A DNA stretch of 64,000 nt from Mermis nigrescens (GCA_036768485.1 JAVLUZ010000154.1:29513792-29577791); one strand, 5' to 3'; shown: positions 1-11,687, counted from the stretch's first letter. Notes: a model not told the origin generated them from the sequence alone. Made by a program: numbers and translations.

Positions 1-910
1 ATTCAAAAGTATTCACAATTCAGCTAAGAGAGCAGTTTCTCAGTACTCGTCTCTAGCATTAATCGATTAAATTTAGTCTATTTGTAAATATAGTGTGATG
101 TTGAGTGGGTAATTGCAGTATGTACAGATATCTAAACGGACAGCATGCCACCCATGGAGATACTCTACACACACACAAGTACCTAAACAACAACACACTA
201 TAGGTACCTACGGGGCTTACTTAAGTACCTGGCTAACCTTAGCGCTGGTCAGGATGCTACGGCGATCCACCTTTATTCAACCACTTGACCCTTAAGTACT
301 TACTACCTAAAATCTCCTCGGACCTAGATTTGTCCGTACCTAGGGAGATTTAAGGGGGATCCGGCCGGGATACCTAACAAAGCAGTAATTAAGTAACCCT
401 GAATTTTCCCTAGGTCAGTTGACCTATTGTAAACCAAAATAATAATTATCGAAGGTTTGAGACTTGTTTTCGCACCGGATTACCTAATGGCGAAAATAAT
501 TACGTTTCTGGTTTCGATAAGCACAATGAGCTATAATCACAACAACTCAGAGCTCTAGACCGGGCAGTCATCCTTCATAAAAATTATGTAATACTTTTTA
601 TGATTTTTAGATTGAAAATTGGAAAGATGAATTTTTGACAAAGCGAAAAATAAAAAGGAATTCACCTGAATTATTCGACGATAAATTAAGTCGAGGCCGG
701 CCACCAATTTTCCAGACTAACTGCAGTATACTGCACTTCTAGGTAGCTGTTTTTCAAGTTTATCTACACCTAACAAGAATAAACGAAAAGAAGTCGTTTG
801 ACAAGACGAAATAAAACACTGTACAGACGAAAGTCGACTACTCGCTATAAGGCGCAACCCAAGCAATACTAATAATGATTACGGGGGGATAGTACACTAA
901 ATACAAAATT
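1..910. other. Non-coding left edge, possible LTR-retroelement relic
   Basis: No convincing coding frame is present. Palindromic AGGTACCT-like motifs occur around 210-345. The first 110 bases contain a TCAGT-type initiator-like string (36-46) followed by AT-rich sequence, reminiscent of the 3' part of an insect LTR. No partner LTR or primer site could be paired with it, so this is weak. Confidence 0.25.
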
Positions 911-1200
911 AAGCTGTATTTATACTTCACGCAGGATCACGTTGCAGGATTAAATGGCGTGACTTTTTCTAAAAAAACGCACATCCTGCGAAAATCTGCG
1001 AATTGACGCATCGCGCCGTCCGTTTATACTTCCTGCGAAAAATCGTGCAATAATCGACATAATTCGTCGCATCGCGTCTTCGATTTATACTTGCTGCGAT
1101 TTCTCACAAACTCGACTATCTTGCGATAAATCGTGCGATTTTTTCTGCGAATCTTGCGAATCATCGCACGATTTTTTCGCGCATATTTTTGCTCATTTTC
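911..1200. repeat. Cluster of degenerate TTTATACTTNCTGCGA repeats
   Basis: The string TTTATACTT followed by a CTGCGA- or CGCAGG-like block recurs near 918, 1022 and 1083. Between them lie many CTGCGAAAAATCG and TCGTGCGATTTTTT variants on both strands. This looks like a subterminal repeat field of an unknown element. No coding content was seen. Confidence 0.45.
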
Positions 1201-1343
1201 GTCCTCGCCTGACCTCATTACAAATTCAAAGCATTGTTGCGTGACATAAATGATATAAGTAGGTACGAATGAAGAAATTTAAAATCGATATCTGTAGAAG
1301 TAGTAGTAGTGCAAAAACATGGAGGACGACGAGGAGGTTGTTG

Positions 1344-1510
1344 CATAGGCGTAGCCAGGGGGCATTGGGGGCACATCCTCCCCCCAAAATTTTTCAGAAA
1401 TGTTGTTGATTTTTCAATTGCAATAATTTGTGCCCACAAAACTGAATTTAAAAAGGCAAAAACGTCAAAATTTTCCGGCGCTTCGCGCCGAGTCATTATT
1501 ATTTATTGTT
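1344..1510 (+). mobile_element. hAT-like MITE fragment with GGCGCTTCGCGCC palindrome
   Basis: It begins CATAGGCGTAGCCAGGGGG, a terminus of the type common in hAT-derived MITEs. It passes through a C-rich block and contains the near-palindrome GGCGCTTCGCGCC at 1477-1489. The right terminus and target duplication were not found. Confidence 0.4.
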
Positions 1511-1848
1511 ATATAGATCCAATAAATTTGAAAGCTTGAATCAGCTAAAATAATTCAGCACTTCACATCACTTTAGTAATTTAATGCACTATTTGATCGT
1601 TGAATGAATCTGCGCATACTTGTTGAGCATGATAGTAAAAGTGCGAAAATTATTGTGTACCAGTTTGTCCATTCTCTGCTTTGTTTGTCTTTTGTGTACC
1701 ACTTTGTCTATTCTTTGCTTTGTTGTTTTTCTTTACAAGGTGACATAATCCTATTTTAAATGGAAGGAATGGCCAAATTTTCTTATGTTTTTGCGCATTT
1801 CCTATTTTCTGAACTGCATCTTGTTGATAAGAAGGCCACAAATGGACC
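1511..1848. other. Non-coding interval
   Basis: AT-rich sequence. A short imperfect duplication of a TTTGTCTNTTCT(C/T)TGCTTTGTT-like string occurs at about 1664-1725. No gene or element end was recognised. Confidence 0.4.
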
Positions 1849-2245
1849 TGGGCCCGGTTGCTCGACTCGACCATTAACTAATGTTTACCTTAACGTTAAT
1901 GGTCACCTTAACGCAACCATTAATTAATGCTCGCGTTAAGTCCGATTTCCACCTTAACGAAACCATTAAAAAAATCGGGTTGCTCGACTCAACCATTAAG
2001 CTCGACTTTAGGGGAAGTCTAATGGTCGATTTGAATTTCGGTTGCTGGACTCCACCTTAGTGCAGCCATTAATTAAGGCTCAGTTTTTTAATGTCTACCT
2101 TAAAACCGGTTGCTTCGACTGAAACCTTAACGCTCCCATTAAGCGTTTAATGGTTTCTTTAAGGTAAATTGGGTTGCTGGGCTCCACCTTAACGACTTTA
2201 ATGGTTTCGTTAAGGTTCATTCTTTAAGGTAGGTCGAGAGCTACA
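1849..2245. repeat. Array of CCTTAACG / ACCATTAA motifs (element left end?)
   Basis: After GGGCCCGGTTGCTCGACTCG there is a run of diverged units built from CCTTAACG(N)AACCATTAA in both orientations. GGTTGCTCGACTC-like spacers recur at about 1855, 1978, 2039, 2110 and 2170. A second block of the same motifs lies at 3812-3960, so the two may be the subterminal arrays of one DNA transposon. The right terminal repeat is not visible. Confidence 0.5.
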
Positions 2246-2787
2246 TTAACGGACTCATTGATTGTTTTTCACATTAAAAATGACGCTTCTTCCTATCGTT
2301 CCGATTTTTAATATTATGACAAGTTCTCGCCAATTCGAAGTCCTTTGACTAATTTCAATGACGATGAATTTTATGACCGATTTAGATTTAGCAAGTTATC
2401 ATTAATACTGAAGATTTTATAACAATAATATTAGTTTATCCTTTTTTCTAGTTGCAGACAAGGCAACACTGAGCGCTGCCTACTGACAATGCGAATTGCA
2501 GAAAAATGGCTGATACAAACCTCATCTTTACATAAATAGAAATTTTTTTAACTATTAAATTTTTCCAATTACATAATTTTATGACAATTAAAACGCGCTT
2601 CTTATAGAGACTTCATGTATGCAATTATCGTTTTCATGAGATAACTCAATGATTGCATTTCACACTTAAAAGTAAAGCTTCTTTCATTATTCTTTTATTT
2701 AATAATATGATACATGCTCGTCATCCACTGTCAAATGAAATCCATTGATTCATTTTAATGACAATAAATTTTAATAAAGATTTTATT
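2246..2787. other. AT-rich non-coding interval
   Basis: No gene, RNA or element boundary was seen. The stretch lies between the two CTTAACG arrays and may be the interior of that putative element. Confidence 0.4.
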
Positions 2788-3459
2788 CAGGTATGGAAAA
2801 AACCCAGATTTGAAAATTTTGAATTTCGGTTTTTTTTGGTTTTTTTGGGTTTTTTGTGCTTTATTGGGGTTTTATTGGGTTTTTTTAATGGAAATGACAA
2901 CTAGAGCTACTTAAAGTAGCTAGGAATACTCCAACAGCTGCAAGAAACGAGACAAACAAATAGCAACAACTTTATTCAGCTAATATTGAAATCCAATAAC
3001 AAAATCGATCATTCACTGCGGTTGCCACTACATATATGTATTTATCTTCCTCTTCAATGCTCGGACATTACCAGATTTTAATCAAAAAATGCACTGGCTC
3101 TCAAAAAATATTAGGAAATAGAAAAATTGGTCGTACTCAGAAAAAGTGTGGGCTATTGAGGTGGCTGAATAAAAGCGTCCTGTTTTGCAGCATGGGATGG
3201 CAATTGTGAACTAGGGGCTGAGATTTTCGAGCATGGCATTGTGTTGACCAGACTGAGGTTGGTTAGCCTTTACTAGTCAAAGGAACAGCATAATGCAAAC
3301 AAAAAGAGATTGGAAATACAATTTGAATCACCTACAGTATTTACTTCAGTCTATTTGAAAAATTGGTAACCTGTGGATAAAAAACCCAAAACCCAATAAT
3401 TTTTTTCACCCAAAAAAGCCAAAAACGCAGATTCAAAAAACCCAGCCTTGCCAACCCTG
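2788..3459. mobile_element. hAT-like non-autonomous element with TTGGGTTTT arrays
   Basis: Imperfect terminal inverted repeats (CAGGTATGG at the left; CAGGGTTGG read inward at the right) are flanked by a perfect 8-bp target duplication ATTTTATT (2780-2787 and 3460-3467), diagnostic of hAT-type insertion. Just inside each end lies an array of T-rich GGGTTTTTT units, inverted at the right as AAAAAACCC. No transposase ORF is present. The 672-bp element sits between the two CTTAACG arrays. Confidence 0.75.
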
Positions 3460-3467
3460 ATTTTATT

Positions 3468-3811
3468 CGAGAACGTGTTTTTTCAGTTGATTTCTTCATT
3501 TTATTTTAGCTGTTGCCGAAAATGCGCTAAAATCAAAATTGTATTTCCCTATTTTTATTTCTCTATTTTTTTTAATTTCCATATCATCGCAAGCAACCAT
3601 ATATGTTTTACCCAGACTAAGAGCGTTTTCATTTATTTCCCTCATTAAGTGTATTGCTGTCACTGCATTCCATTATCAGACGAATTCGAACCAAAACCAA
3701 AAGACAAGCGGTAAAAGAGTAAAATAAAAGAAAATTCGAATTTTCAATGACTATGGTTCTCAACGTTTTATATCTATGTATTTTAACCAAATCGTTAAAA
3801 TTCTCGTGGAA
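3468..3811. other. AT-rich non-coding interval
   Basis: Sequence between the hAT-like element and the second CTTAACG array. No supported feature was found. Confidence 0.4.
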
Positions 3812-3960
3812 TACGTGTGAACTTAACACAACCATTAAACTTCCCTTAACGCAACCATTAAGCTTACCTTAACGCTACCATTAGATTTCCCTTGATGCAG
3901 CCATTAAAGCTTTTTGTTAATGGTTTCTTTAATGGTACCGTTAAACTTACAGTTATTTTC
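3812..3960. repeat. Second CTTAACG / ACCATTAA array
   Basis: Four or more units of CTTAACGCAACCATTAA type followed by inverted copies (TTAATGGTTTCTTTAATGG). It resembles the array at 1849-2245 and could be the other end of the same element. Confidence 0.5.
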
Positions 3961-5529
3961 ATTAAGATCGCACCGCTACCCGATTTGTTCCGATCAGTAC
4001 CGTTGGTTATCGCTTCCAACGGTAACCGCAAGTACCGCTTATACTGTAGCCATTTTCGCGAGAGCGGAAGACCGTGCGGGGTGGGTTGTTTGAAGTTTTT
4101 CCTCTGGTTTTTGACTTGTGCGGCTTTCTCGCTCATCCGGTTGGATTATTCGAATGGAAGGAAGTTTTCGGGTTGAAGTTCTGGTGTGTTTCTGGCTTTT
4201 ATGAGGATCTACTTATTTTTTGGAAGGCTGAGTGAGTAGGCAGTTATTTCGGCACTTAAGTATGGAGTTTAGAGAGGGTAGTTAAATTTTTATAATTTTT
4301 CCGGAATTTGTTGAGATATGGTCAATTTTCATACGCTGATCACAAATATGAGATTAATTCTGTAAATTTTTTATGGTGACCTTCGTGTTTTTTATCAAAA
4401 ATGCTATTTTCGTGGTTTTTAGACATTGCTGAATCCAAAAAAAGGTGGTTTTATCGATCGAAATGCGGTTTTTTTCTGCATGTTTTGAAAAAAATTATTT
4501 TTTTCAGTTTTCAATTTGTGGCGACAGCAATAGCTTGCGGATTCAGATTGATGCCAGACATGGGCTAAGCCTAAGGCATAAATGGAGCAGCCTAGTTATA
4601 CTTATGCGCTAGTTTATAAAATTTTCCTAAATTTTCACATGCTCAAATCAGAAACCCATTTTTAGTAATTGTGTCTATATTTGTGATCAGCATGTCGAGT
4701 TTATACAAAAATTTGAGGCAGGAGCACTTCTTTTGGTTTTTCATCAATTTTAATTTTATGTAGACATGTTATTCCACGTTTTATTTCTTAGCAGATTTGC
4801 TTATCTGCGTACATGTAACGGTTTGACATTTTGGGGTGGGGCTTCCGGTAATATATTATTAGGGGTGGGGGGGTCAGAAAATGGCCACAGAATCTATAGA
4901 AACGACCAAGAAATGCAAATTTTTCCCAAAAATTTGGGGGTCAAAAATTTTCTGGCTTTGGAGCGGGGTCAAAAGTTTTCTTGCTTCGGGGGATGGAGGA
5001 AAACCAGCTATTAGTGAGGTATCCCTTCCCGAAGCTTCTGTTACATTATGCTTTGCTGCTTACATCGATTTTCTCTAGGCTTTCTTAAGCTTCTACTTTT
5101 AATTACAACTAGCTGTAATTAAAATTTTCATTGCAAATGTGAAAGGGCAATGAAAATCCTATCATCCAATGTGTGACATCCTTCTACCCATAAATCCGAG
5201 CTCTCTATTATTTGCTTATTTTCTGCTTCAGTTTTTGTGCTTAAAGCTGGCTGCTGTCTACTAATTGTGAATCTTGTGAACCCAAATCAGCAGGTATCTA
5301 AATTATCTGCAGTTTATGGCCAAGATTACAAAAACACGTAAAAATGGCTTGAATATGCGAATTTTTGTCAAAAATGAGGGTGAGTTAAAAATTTCAGTCT
5401 TTATTGGGATGAGGATAAACAATCATGTGTGGGGATCCCCTACCCCCATATCAAAGTCGCAGCTTGCAGTCATTTGATGGTATTTATTGAAATGTAATTT
5501 GCATTAGATGCACAAGGTCGGCGTTGGCA
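3961..5529. other. Non-coding interval with a hairpin-family fragment
   Basis: A relatively GC-rich patch at about 3965-4180 has open frames on both strands but no recognisable protein. At 4537-4590 there is a fragment of the CTAAGCCTAAGGCATAAATG hairpin family found again at 15485-15630. Near 4810-4900 is a GTAACGG(C/T)TT...GGGGTGGGG string shared with 8756-8825. No gene is supported. Confidence 0.4.
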
Positions 5530-5640
5530 GCATAGGTGGGTGGCATTAAAATTATGGGGTTGCGAGATTTTTTAAAGGTCAAAAAATGGACTCAAAAAAT
5601 ATAGGTATGGCGAAAAAACCATTTTCCAACGTTTCTCACA
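5530..5640 (+). mobile_element. MITE family hAT-M1, left half only
   Basis: Starts CATAGGTGGGTGGCATTAAA and matches the left half of the hAT-M1 consensus seen at 22621-22882 (AGATTTTTTAAAGGTCAAAA, then CCATTTTCCAACGTTTCTCA). It stops abruptly in the middle of the unit. Confidence 0.6.
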
Positions 5641-5675
5641 GGGGCGTACAGAGGATTTTTTAAAGGGGAGGGCGG

Positions 5676-5945
5676 CACACCTGGGCGTGGGGGGGTTTGG
5701 GGGTATGCACCCCCCCCAGAAACCAAAATACCCCTCCCCAGAAATCAAAATACCCCCCCCCAGAATTCAATTTTTGAAAATTTTTTTCGTTTTTTTCGGA
5801 ATTTTTTGATGCCAATGGATAGTGCTTAGTGACGAGAAACGTCGAAAAATGGTGTTTTTATCACTATACCACCATTTTTAAGACCATTTTTTGACCTTCA
5901 AAAAATCTTGCACCCCCCCCAGAAATTTCTTGCTGCCCATGTATG
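5676..5945 (-). mobile_element. MITE family hAT-M1, complete copy
   Basis: A 270-bp unit in reverse orientation, beginning CACACCTGGGCGTGGG and ending TTGCTGCCCATGTATG. A perfect 8-bp target duplication GAGGGCGG flanks it (5668-5675 and 5946-5953). The interior carries the family hallmarks: C-tracts, GATGCCAATGGATAGTGC and AAACGTCGAAAAATGGTG. It has no coding capacity. The 8-bp duplication and CA(T/C)A..TGGGC ends point to mobilisation by a hAT transposase. Confidence 0.85.
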
Positions 5946-6155
5946 GAGGGCGGTCCAGAATTGGTGAACCTATATTTCGGGACATGTTTGCCGGGGCACC
6001 AAATAAAGTGCATTTTCTGACGTTTCCAAATATGCACTATCCATTAAGCTTAATGGTAATTCCACATATTTCTCCTTTACACAAATTTAAAATAATTTCA
6101 TATTTAGGAAATGAATATGCTTAACAAAGTTTATATATCTTTTGTGGTATGGCAG

Positions 6156-6348
6156 TGATGATCCAAAGCGCGATGGTCGAACAGCTGTTATACCCTACTC
6201 AATGATTTTAACACCATCGAACAATGCTGACTTAATCCTAGGGGCTATAATAACAACTAAGCTTTGGGGTGAAAGACGTTATCAGGGCGTTTCAATGCAC
6301 CCTGAATCAGCTTCACCTATTGAAAGCTCTCTTGCAAGTGCAAAGCAG
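6156..6348 (+). CDS. Internal exon of unrecognised host gene
   Basis: An open frame runs through 193 bases bounded by a plausible acceptor (TTTTGTGGTATGGCAG ending at 6155) and a donor (CAG|GTACTAATG at 6348/6349). The peptide starts near SDDPKRDGRTAVIPYSMI and ends ESSLASAKQ; it is hydrophilic at both ends with a short hydrophobic middle. The exon ends in phase 0, which matches the next candidate exon at 7774. The phase match and codon-like composition argue for a real gene fragment. I do not recognise the family. Upstream exons were not found; the sequence to the left holds MITEs. Confidence 0.5.
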
Positions 6349-7773
6349 GTACTAATGCATTGTTGATTACTGTAGTCACGGTCTTATTTAGAGAGGGAGT
6401 GGGCGCTCTTCTTGGCTGGAAACATTTGGAACGTAAGATCATGCACGGAAAAGTGAGAATATCCTTTCTTACAATCTTACAAAATATGACTTATTAAACT
6501 GAAAATTGTGCTTAGCGGCTTGCTGCCATTAATAAACATGTTGCATTAAAGGAGCATATATACAATTTTTTTAATCAGTTTAAATTTTATGGTTGTTTTC
6601 AAAAACTTGAAAAAAATGCAGGCTTAATAGCTATTTTGGCAAAGCTTCTCTAGTATTAGAGACCATGATGTTCTGCCTGTCCTGCCTGTTATGCGCCTAA
6701 ATACGGACCTGATTTATGTACATGTTTAAATTGCTTCGTTATTCATCAGAAATAAGTTTGTTTATCATAGACAAACTTGAAAATAAGCTTGTCTGTAGAA
6801 TTTTATGTTTATAGTTTTGTGGAGCTATTATGTTCAAAACTCATACTTTATACTTCATAATTAAAGATTTTTTTAGTATATTTTCTAGACTTTCGTGGGC
6901 TAAAAGAATATGAAATTCATAAAAGCTGTTTTAGTGCAGAAGTACAAAGTTACCATATTTTTCACTAATCCTATTACCTGAATATTTTTATTAATTTATC
7001 AATTATAAATAATGCACTATACTAAATGTGATTAAAAGCTTCAATCTAAGCTTAAAATGGATGTGCGAAGTGCTTTTTAAGAATAATGATGAAATCATTT
7101 GCAATTTCAGCTGATCTGTTCTATTTGAATAAAGATGTGATGCATATGTAGCTGTAGTTGTTTGTGAGGCGATTCCTGAAATGAAGCTTTGTTTCATTCC
7201 CATTGAAGTTCTTTGGTATAAGTGGAAATCTTCCTAACATAGGTGCACAAGGTCAGGGTCGGCAGAGGGGTTAAATCCCAGAAATCCAAAACAGTAAATT
7301 TAAAGTTGATAATTTTTTTGCTGTTTAATCGAACAAAATAGCCAAAATAGACTGTAGAACATTATTTCGTGGTAATAACGCCTTTTTAAAGAGTTTTTGT
7401 CCATTTTGACTGCATCATAGCACTTATAAGACTAAAAAACACAGAAATTGATTAATTTTGGGCGGTTTTTGAGCAAAAAGTGCATAGAAGTATCTAATCC
7501 GGCGCGAAGCGCCGAAATACCCATGTTCGTACATTAGGGGATAGCAGGCTTATGTTAAAATGAGACTTTTGACCTAGACTCAGAGAATAAGAAAGATAGA
7601 ATACCTTTTAAAAATAACATGATTGTCACTAAAATGGATAAAAATATAAATTTTTTACAGAGACAAAATTATCCATTAGTGAAAGGTCGATACATCAATA
7701 AATCTTCACACGTCTCACAATTAGTATATATGCAGTTGTTGTACATTAACATAATATTTATACTCTTTTCCAG
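6349..7773 (+). other. Putative intron of the unrecognised host gene
   Basis: 1425 bases from GTACTAATG to a strong acceptor TACTCTTTTCCAG ending at 7773. AT-rich. It contains a GGCGCGAAGCGCC palindrome at 7501-7513 within a repeat-like stretch (7240-7520). Confidence 0.45.
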
Positions 7774-7989
7774 AAAAGGTTGCCAGATGAGAGATTAGTT
7801 GTAAGGACAAATGCTCCGAAAATTGGTGGAGCTACTCCTGAAGGCTCCGATTGTGATGAAACTGGGTCCGCGCCATCATCGAGCAATTTTTCTACATTAC
7901 CCGAAAGTATGGTTTACAGAAACCTTTCTCTATTTCACGTTTTGAGCAGCATGCACACATTGGCGTCAAGAAGTGGGTCTGAACCATAG
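7774..7989 (+). CDS. 3' exon of unrecognised host gene, stop supplied by a MITE
   Basis: Begins immediately after the polypyrimidine-AG at 7761-7773 and reads in phase 0 from the previous exon: KRLPDERLVVRTNAPKIGG, then a Ser/Pro/Glu-rich stretch, ending SRSGSEP. The stop codon TAG (7987-7989) lies inside the first bases (CATAGG) of a hAT-M1 MITE that starts at 7985. The native C-terminus has therefore probably been cut off. No similarity to a known family was recognised. The gene is either truncated by the insertion or already a relic. Confidence 0.5.
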   Translation, partial: KRLPDERLVVRTNAPKIGGATPEGSDCDETGSAPSSSNFSTLPESMVYRNLSLFHVLSSMHTLASRSGSEP

Positions 7990-8205
7990 GTGGGCGGCAC
8001 TAAACTTCTGAGGGGGTGCAAGATTTTTTAAAGGTCAAAAAATGGTCCTAAAAATGCTGGTATGACTAATAAAACACTATTTTTAAACGTTTCTCATCGA
8101 GTGCTATCCATTGGCATAAAGAAAGAGCAAAAAAATTTCAAAAATTGAATTATGGGGGAGGATATTCTGGTTATGGGGGTATTTGACTTTCTGGGGGGTA
8201 CATAC
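7985..8205 (+). mobile_element. MITE family hAT-M1, right end truncated
   Basis: Starts CATAGGTGGGCGGCACTAAA and follows the family consensus through TTTCTCATCGAGTGCTATCC and the G-tract region. It then stops at 8205, where the CAGTGATCGGACC element begins. Its expected right terminus is absent, so no target duplication can be checked. Confidence 0.7.
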
Positions 8206-10766
8206 CAGTGATCGGACCGAGGCCTCGGCCTCGGCCTCGGCCTCGGCAAGCCTCGGCGTTTTTTGGAGCCTCGGCCTCGGCGCCGAGGGCGAAGCTGAAA
8301 AGTGCCGAGGCGCCGAGGGTTAAAATCAAGTTTGAATAAGTTTAATTGGTCCGTTGAATATTAAGTATTTAGAATGCATCTGCAGTACAAAGGCTATTTT
8401 TTACCTATAGACTTTTTTGTGGTTTTAGTCGCGTACCCAGTTACACAAAGTTACATACAGCAAAAAGCCAATTTATTATTCATGTGATGACTAAGTTTTA
8501 ATTCTAATGCTTGCTACATGGATCGGAAACACACATTCCCGAAGGGAGGGGTGAGGGAGGTTTATTAACCCCCTCTCAGGGTACAAGACTCAAGTCACTG
8601 TCAGACGATTTTTGGTGAAAACCTTTTGAATATTTTTGAACCTAATTTTTACTATGGCAAAAGTGCAGCTAACTATTAGAATTTCCCGAAGTGATACAGT
8701 ATTTTTGAATGTAAGCAAGAGTAAATAGACAAACTGTCACTATAAAACATGCATGTAACAGCTCAAAATTTTCGGGAGGGGCTCCTCGGCATACATGTAA
8801 CGGCTAGAAATTTCGGGTGGGGGATTAGCGACTCTAATTCTATGTCAAAAATGGCAAAAGCACCTAAAGTAGCCAACAAAGCGCAAATTTTCGCCAAAAA
8901 TGGGGAGGGTGGGTCAAAATTTTCTGACGTTGGAGGGAAGGTTTAGGGGAGGACGTCCAACCCTGGGTGGGTGGGGAATTCCCCAAAGCCCTCCCTGTTA
9001 CACGTATGGTTTTCGGCCATTTTTATGGAAGAGGGCGTAAATGATTACGAATTTTCGGCCGAAAATCGCAAAAACGCACCTAAAAATGGTTTTGCCAAAA
9101 ATCAATTTCGGCTCGTGCATTTTTTGGAGCCATTTTTATACAATGTTAAAATACTTTCTTAGACAAAGTGATATTAATTTTATCGTTTTTCAGTATTTTT
9201 CATGGAAATTTCAAAAATTTTTCGGCGCTTCGCGCAAAATATCGCTAATATACTGTATTTGGATTGAAGCAGAGGCATTAAACACTCAAAAATCAATTTT
9301 TGTGTAACCTAGGCATCTTTATGCAGATTTAAATATCTTTTGTATCCATTTATACTGTTTTCAAAAATTTTATGCAAAACAAGTACTATTCAATAACTCA
9401 GCACATTTAGCCGCTCAAATATAAAATTGACTAATTTATCCTGATGTTGCATTGGATTTCTAAGCACAGTAGTGCTTATTACAAGATTTAATTGGCATAT
9501 TACAATATCTGTAATATTTCTGATTTTGTAGTACAAGTTGTTTAAGCTTTCTCAGTCAAGTTTTATGTGTAAATTTCATCAAAAGCTCATAAGAATTTCG
9601 GCGCTTCGCGCCAAATAATCTTATGAACTATATATCCAGCCCGAATTATCACATTTAGGACCTCGGTTTTTTGTTTTCGGCAAAGATTTTTCATTATGTA
9701 CAGAGAGTTTTCAGGACTGTCTTTGCACGTGCACAAAGATATTTGGAGAGACAAAAACTGTAAAAAGGTGTAAAATTCCCGAAAATTTTCGGCGCATCAG
9801 TAATTGTCTGTCCTATATATCTTTAAAATAGTAGAATTTGCATTTAGAATGGAAAAAATGTCAAATATTCAGAGACCCAGGAATTAGCTAAGATACGCTA
9901 CCGAAGGTCGAAAACCCCTGTTGTACCACACTAAATCGCTACTGTACCATACTATAATAGTACACAAAAATTTGCATGTACAAAATGTTCAAAGACTTTT
10001 GGATACCATTTTTGTACACGTAAAAAGGTATCTTGCACAAAAAAAACACTGTTTAGGACTGCATGCCGGTTGCAGGTCGCACAATGGCAGTATGTAAAAA
10101 TGTGTATGTTTAAATATATATTTATATAAAATATCTACAAAAATTTGTCCGCTCATACAAAGACACTACTTAATTTACTGGTCCCCCATTTTGGGATTTC
10201 ACCCTTCCCTCAACTCTGGACCTTGGGAAACTATCATCGGAAAGTACAGTGCAGTTTCTGTCATATTACCTACCACACCAGAATTGGATGACTCAAAAAG
10301 CGTGTTTAAACATGCATTACTGCAAAAGCGAGCACAACAATGGCTACAGTTATGTCTTTAGTTAGCTTATTTCGTTTGTTCGTATATTTCTTTGACACTG
10401 TTTTCTTATTTATGTGTAGTAATAAAAGTTTTTAAGTGCTTGTTCAGCCATATTTTTTATTAACTTTTCCAAGTCTTCAACGGCAACTTGTTAAATTAAG
10501 TATGCTTTCATTCTGTCGACTTTATTCAATAAATCCTTCACACATTTAATCTACTATTATTGAAAATGACATTCGATAAAGTGTTCAATATTACGATTAT
10601 TCTCTAGCTCATGTGCATACAAAATATTCTAAGAGCACTATTTATGGGTATAGGTGTATAAGCTTGACCCTCGGCATTACCCTCGGCATGCCTCGGCCTC
10701 GGCAAGGATTTTAAGGCGCCTCGGCCTCGGCCCGGTAAGTCAAAAGTACCCTCGGTCCGATCACTG
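8206..10766. mobile_element. hAT-like non-autonomous element with CCTCGG arrays
   Basis: Perfect 17-bp terminal inverted repeats: CAGTGATCGGACCGAGG at 8206-8222 and its complement ending at 10766. Directly inside each end is a dense array of CCTCGG/CCGAGG (8218-8320 and about 10670-10755). No transposase ORF is present. The interior holds several nested pieces, including an hAT-M2 element at 9662-10051 and GGCGCTTCGCGC(C) motifs at 9224 and 9600. No 8-bp duplication was found at its edges, so the flanks are probably rearranged. Confidence 0.75.
9662..10051 (+). mobile_element. MITE family hAT-M2, complete copy
   Basis: A 390-bp unit starting CTCGGTTTTTTGTTTTCGGC and ending AAAAAAAACACTG, flanked by a perfect 8-bp duplication TTTAGGAC (9654-9661 and 10052-10059). 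Related copies lie at 16163-16588 (reverse) and 18361-18793. The interior shares blocks such as TCCTATATATCTT and GCTACTGTAC with those copies. Confidence 0.75.
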
Positions 10767-11216
10767 CTTTTTGACGCATATTCACCATTTTGTGCCAAAC
10801 AAGGCACTTTAAACTTTCACACCCCGCTACCAGAATCTCCATGCCGTCCGATTATGTACGATTAAGATTAATCATGAAAACGTTGCCAATCAAATTAGAG
10901 AAGTTTGTCAAGTATTTTAATTACATGACAGACATAATTAATCATTGATAAAGGCTTTCGTTTGGAAGTTTTGATCCTTAAAGCGGTTGGTATATAAACA
11001 TTGAGATAAATTATTCCTCACGAGCCACTTAACTAAACAAGCTTAATCGTATTTTACTCTTAACTCCCATATTTGTGATAATTAAAATTAATGACGTATG
11101 TAAGCAAGTTACAGAAATGCGTGAGATTGATAAGATGCTGTTCAACAGACGAGCGAGAGGCAATTTTTATTTCTCATAAACTTGAAAAACAACAAAATAC
11201 AAAATAAAACGTAAAC
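10767..11216. other. Non-coding interval downstream of the DIMT1 relic
   Basis: Contains a fragment resembling the hAT-M3 end (about 10770-10860, with CCAGAATCTCCATGCCGTCC). The rest is AT-rich sequence without recognised features. Confidence 0.4.
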
Positions 11217-11598
11217 TTCTTCAAAATGTAATCCTTGTCGATTGAACGCCTCGAGCAATATCAAAAGTCGTCAATGTCCATTGACCTGGCTCGTCGCTTT
11301 TCGTAACCGCTATCTTTTAGGATATTTTCTACCATGCTTTTCATGTCAGCTCCGATGGCAGGGGCACATTTTTTATCGAGCAATGAACCTTATAATTTTT
11401 TTTCAAAAGTTCCAAAATTTTCGTCGTCCTAAACGAGGCGGCCAGAGGTCTTGTTTTCCTCATAAACGCTATTCTCAACAAACCGTCCCATTCACAATTG
11501 ATGGGGGCGCGGGCACTTTGGGCACGATTCTCACTACGCTGGCGTCGACTTAGGGGCGGCCGGAAGTTGTTTTTGCCCACTTTCATCAAGTGATGAAC
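11217..11598 (-). pseudogene. DIMT1: DIMT1 exon 2 (18S rRNA dimethyladenosine transferase), frame-broken
   Basis: Reading the minus strand from a good acceptor (branch-like CTAAC, then ACTACTCAG) at 11598, the protein opens VHHLMKVGKNNFRPP, a signature of the KsgA/Dim1 family C-terminal half. It continues with EWDGLLRIAFMRK and LLKKNYKVHCSI, then (in another frame) RARSMDIDDF and a GLHF-like end. These blocks match the order in eukaryotic DIMT1. At least four single-base frame changes interrupt it (after FRPP, before the PPI segment, after SEL, after DDF), so it cannot encode the full domain as read. DIMT1 makes the paired m6,6A at the 3' end of 18S rRNA in the nucleolus. Either a decayed gene copy or a locus with assembly indels; the exon-intron structure rules out a processed pseudogene. 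Confidence 0.85.
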
Positions 11599-11687
11599 CT
11601 GAGTAGTATTAGTTAGTAGTAGTAGTTGCACACACACACACATGTACAAGTAATAGGGGGAATCCTATCCAAGTTTAGTGTCCCCAT

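Noticed and set aside
3864..4176. Possible first exon in a GC-richer patch (both strands open)
   Set aside because: Neither translation resembles a known protein and no splice partner was found; part of it overlaps the CTTAACG array.
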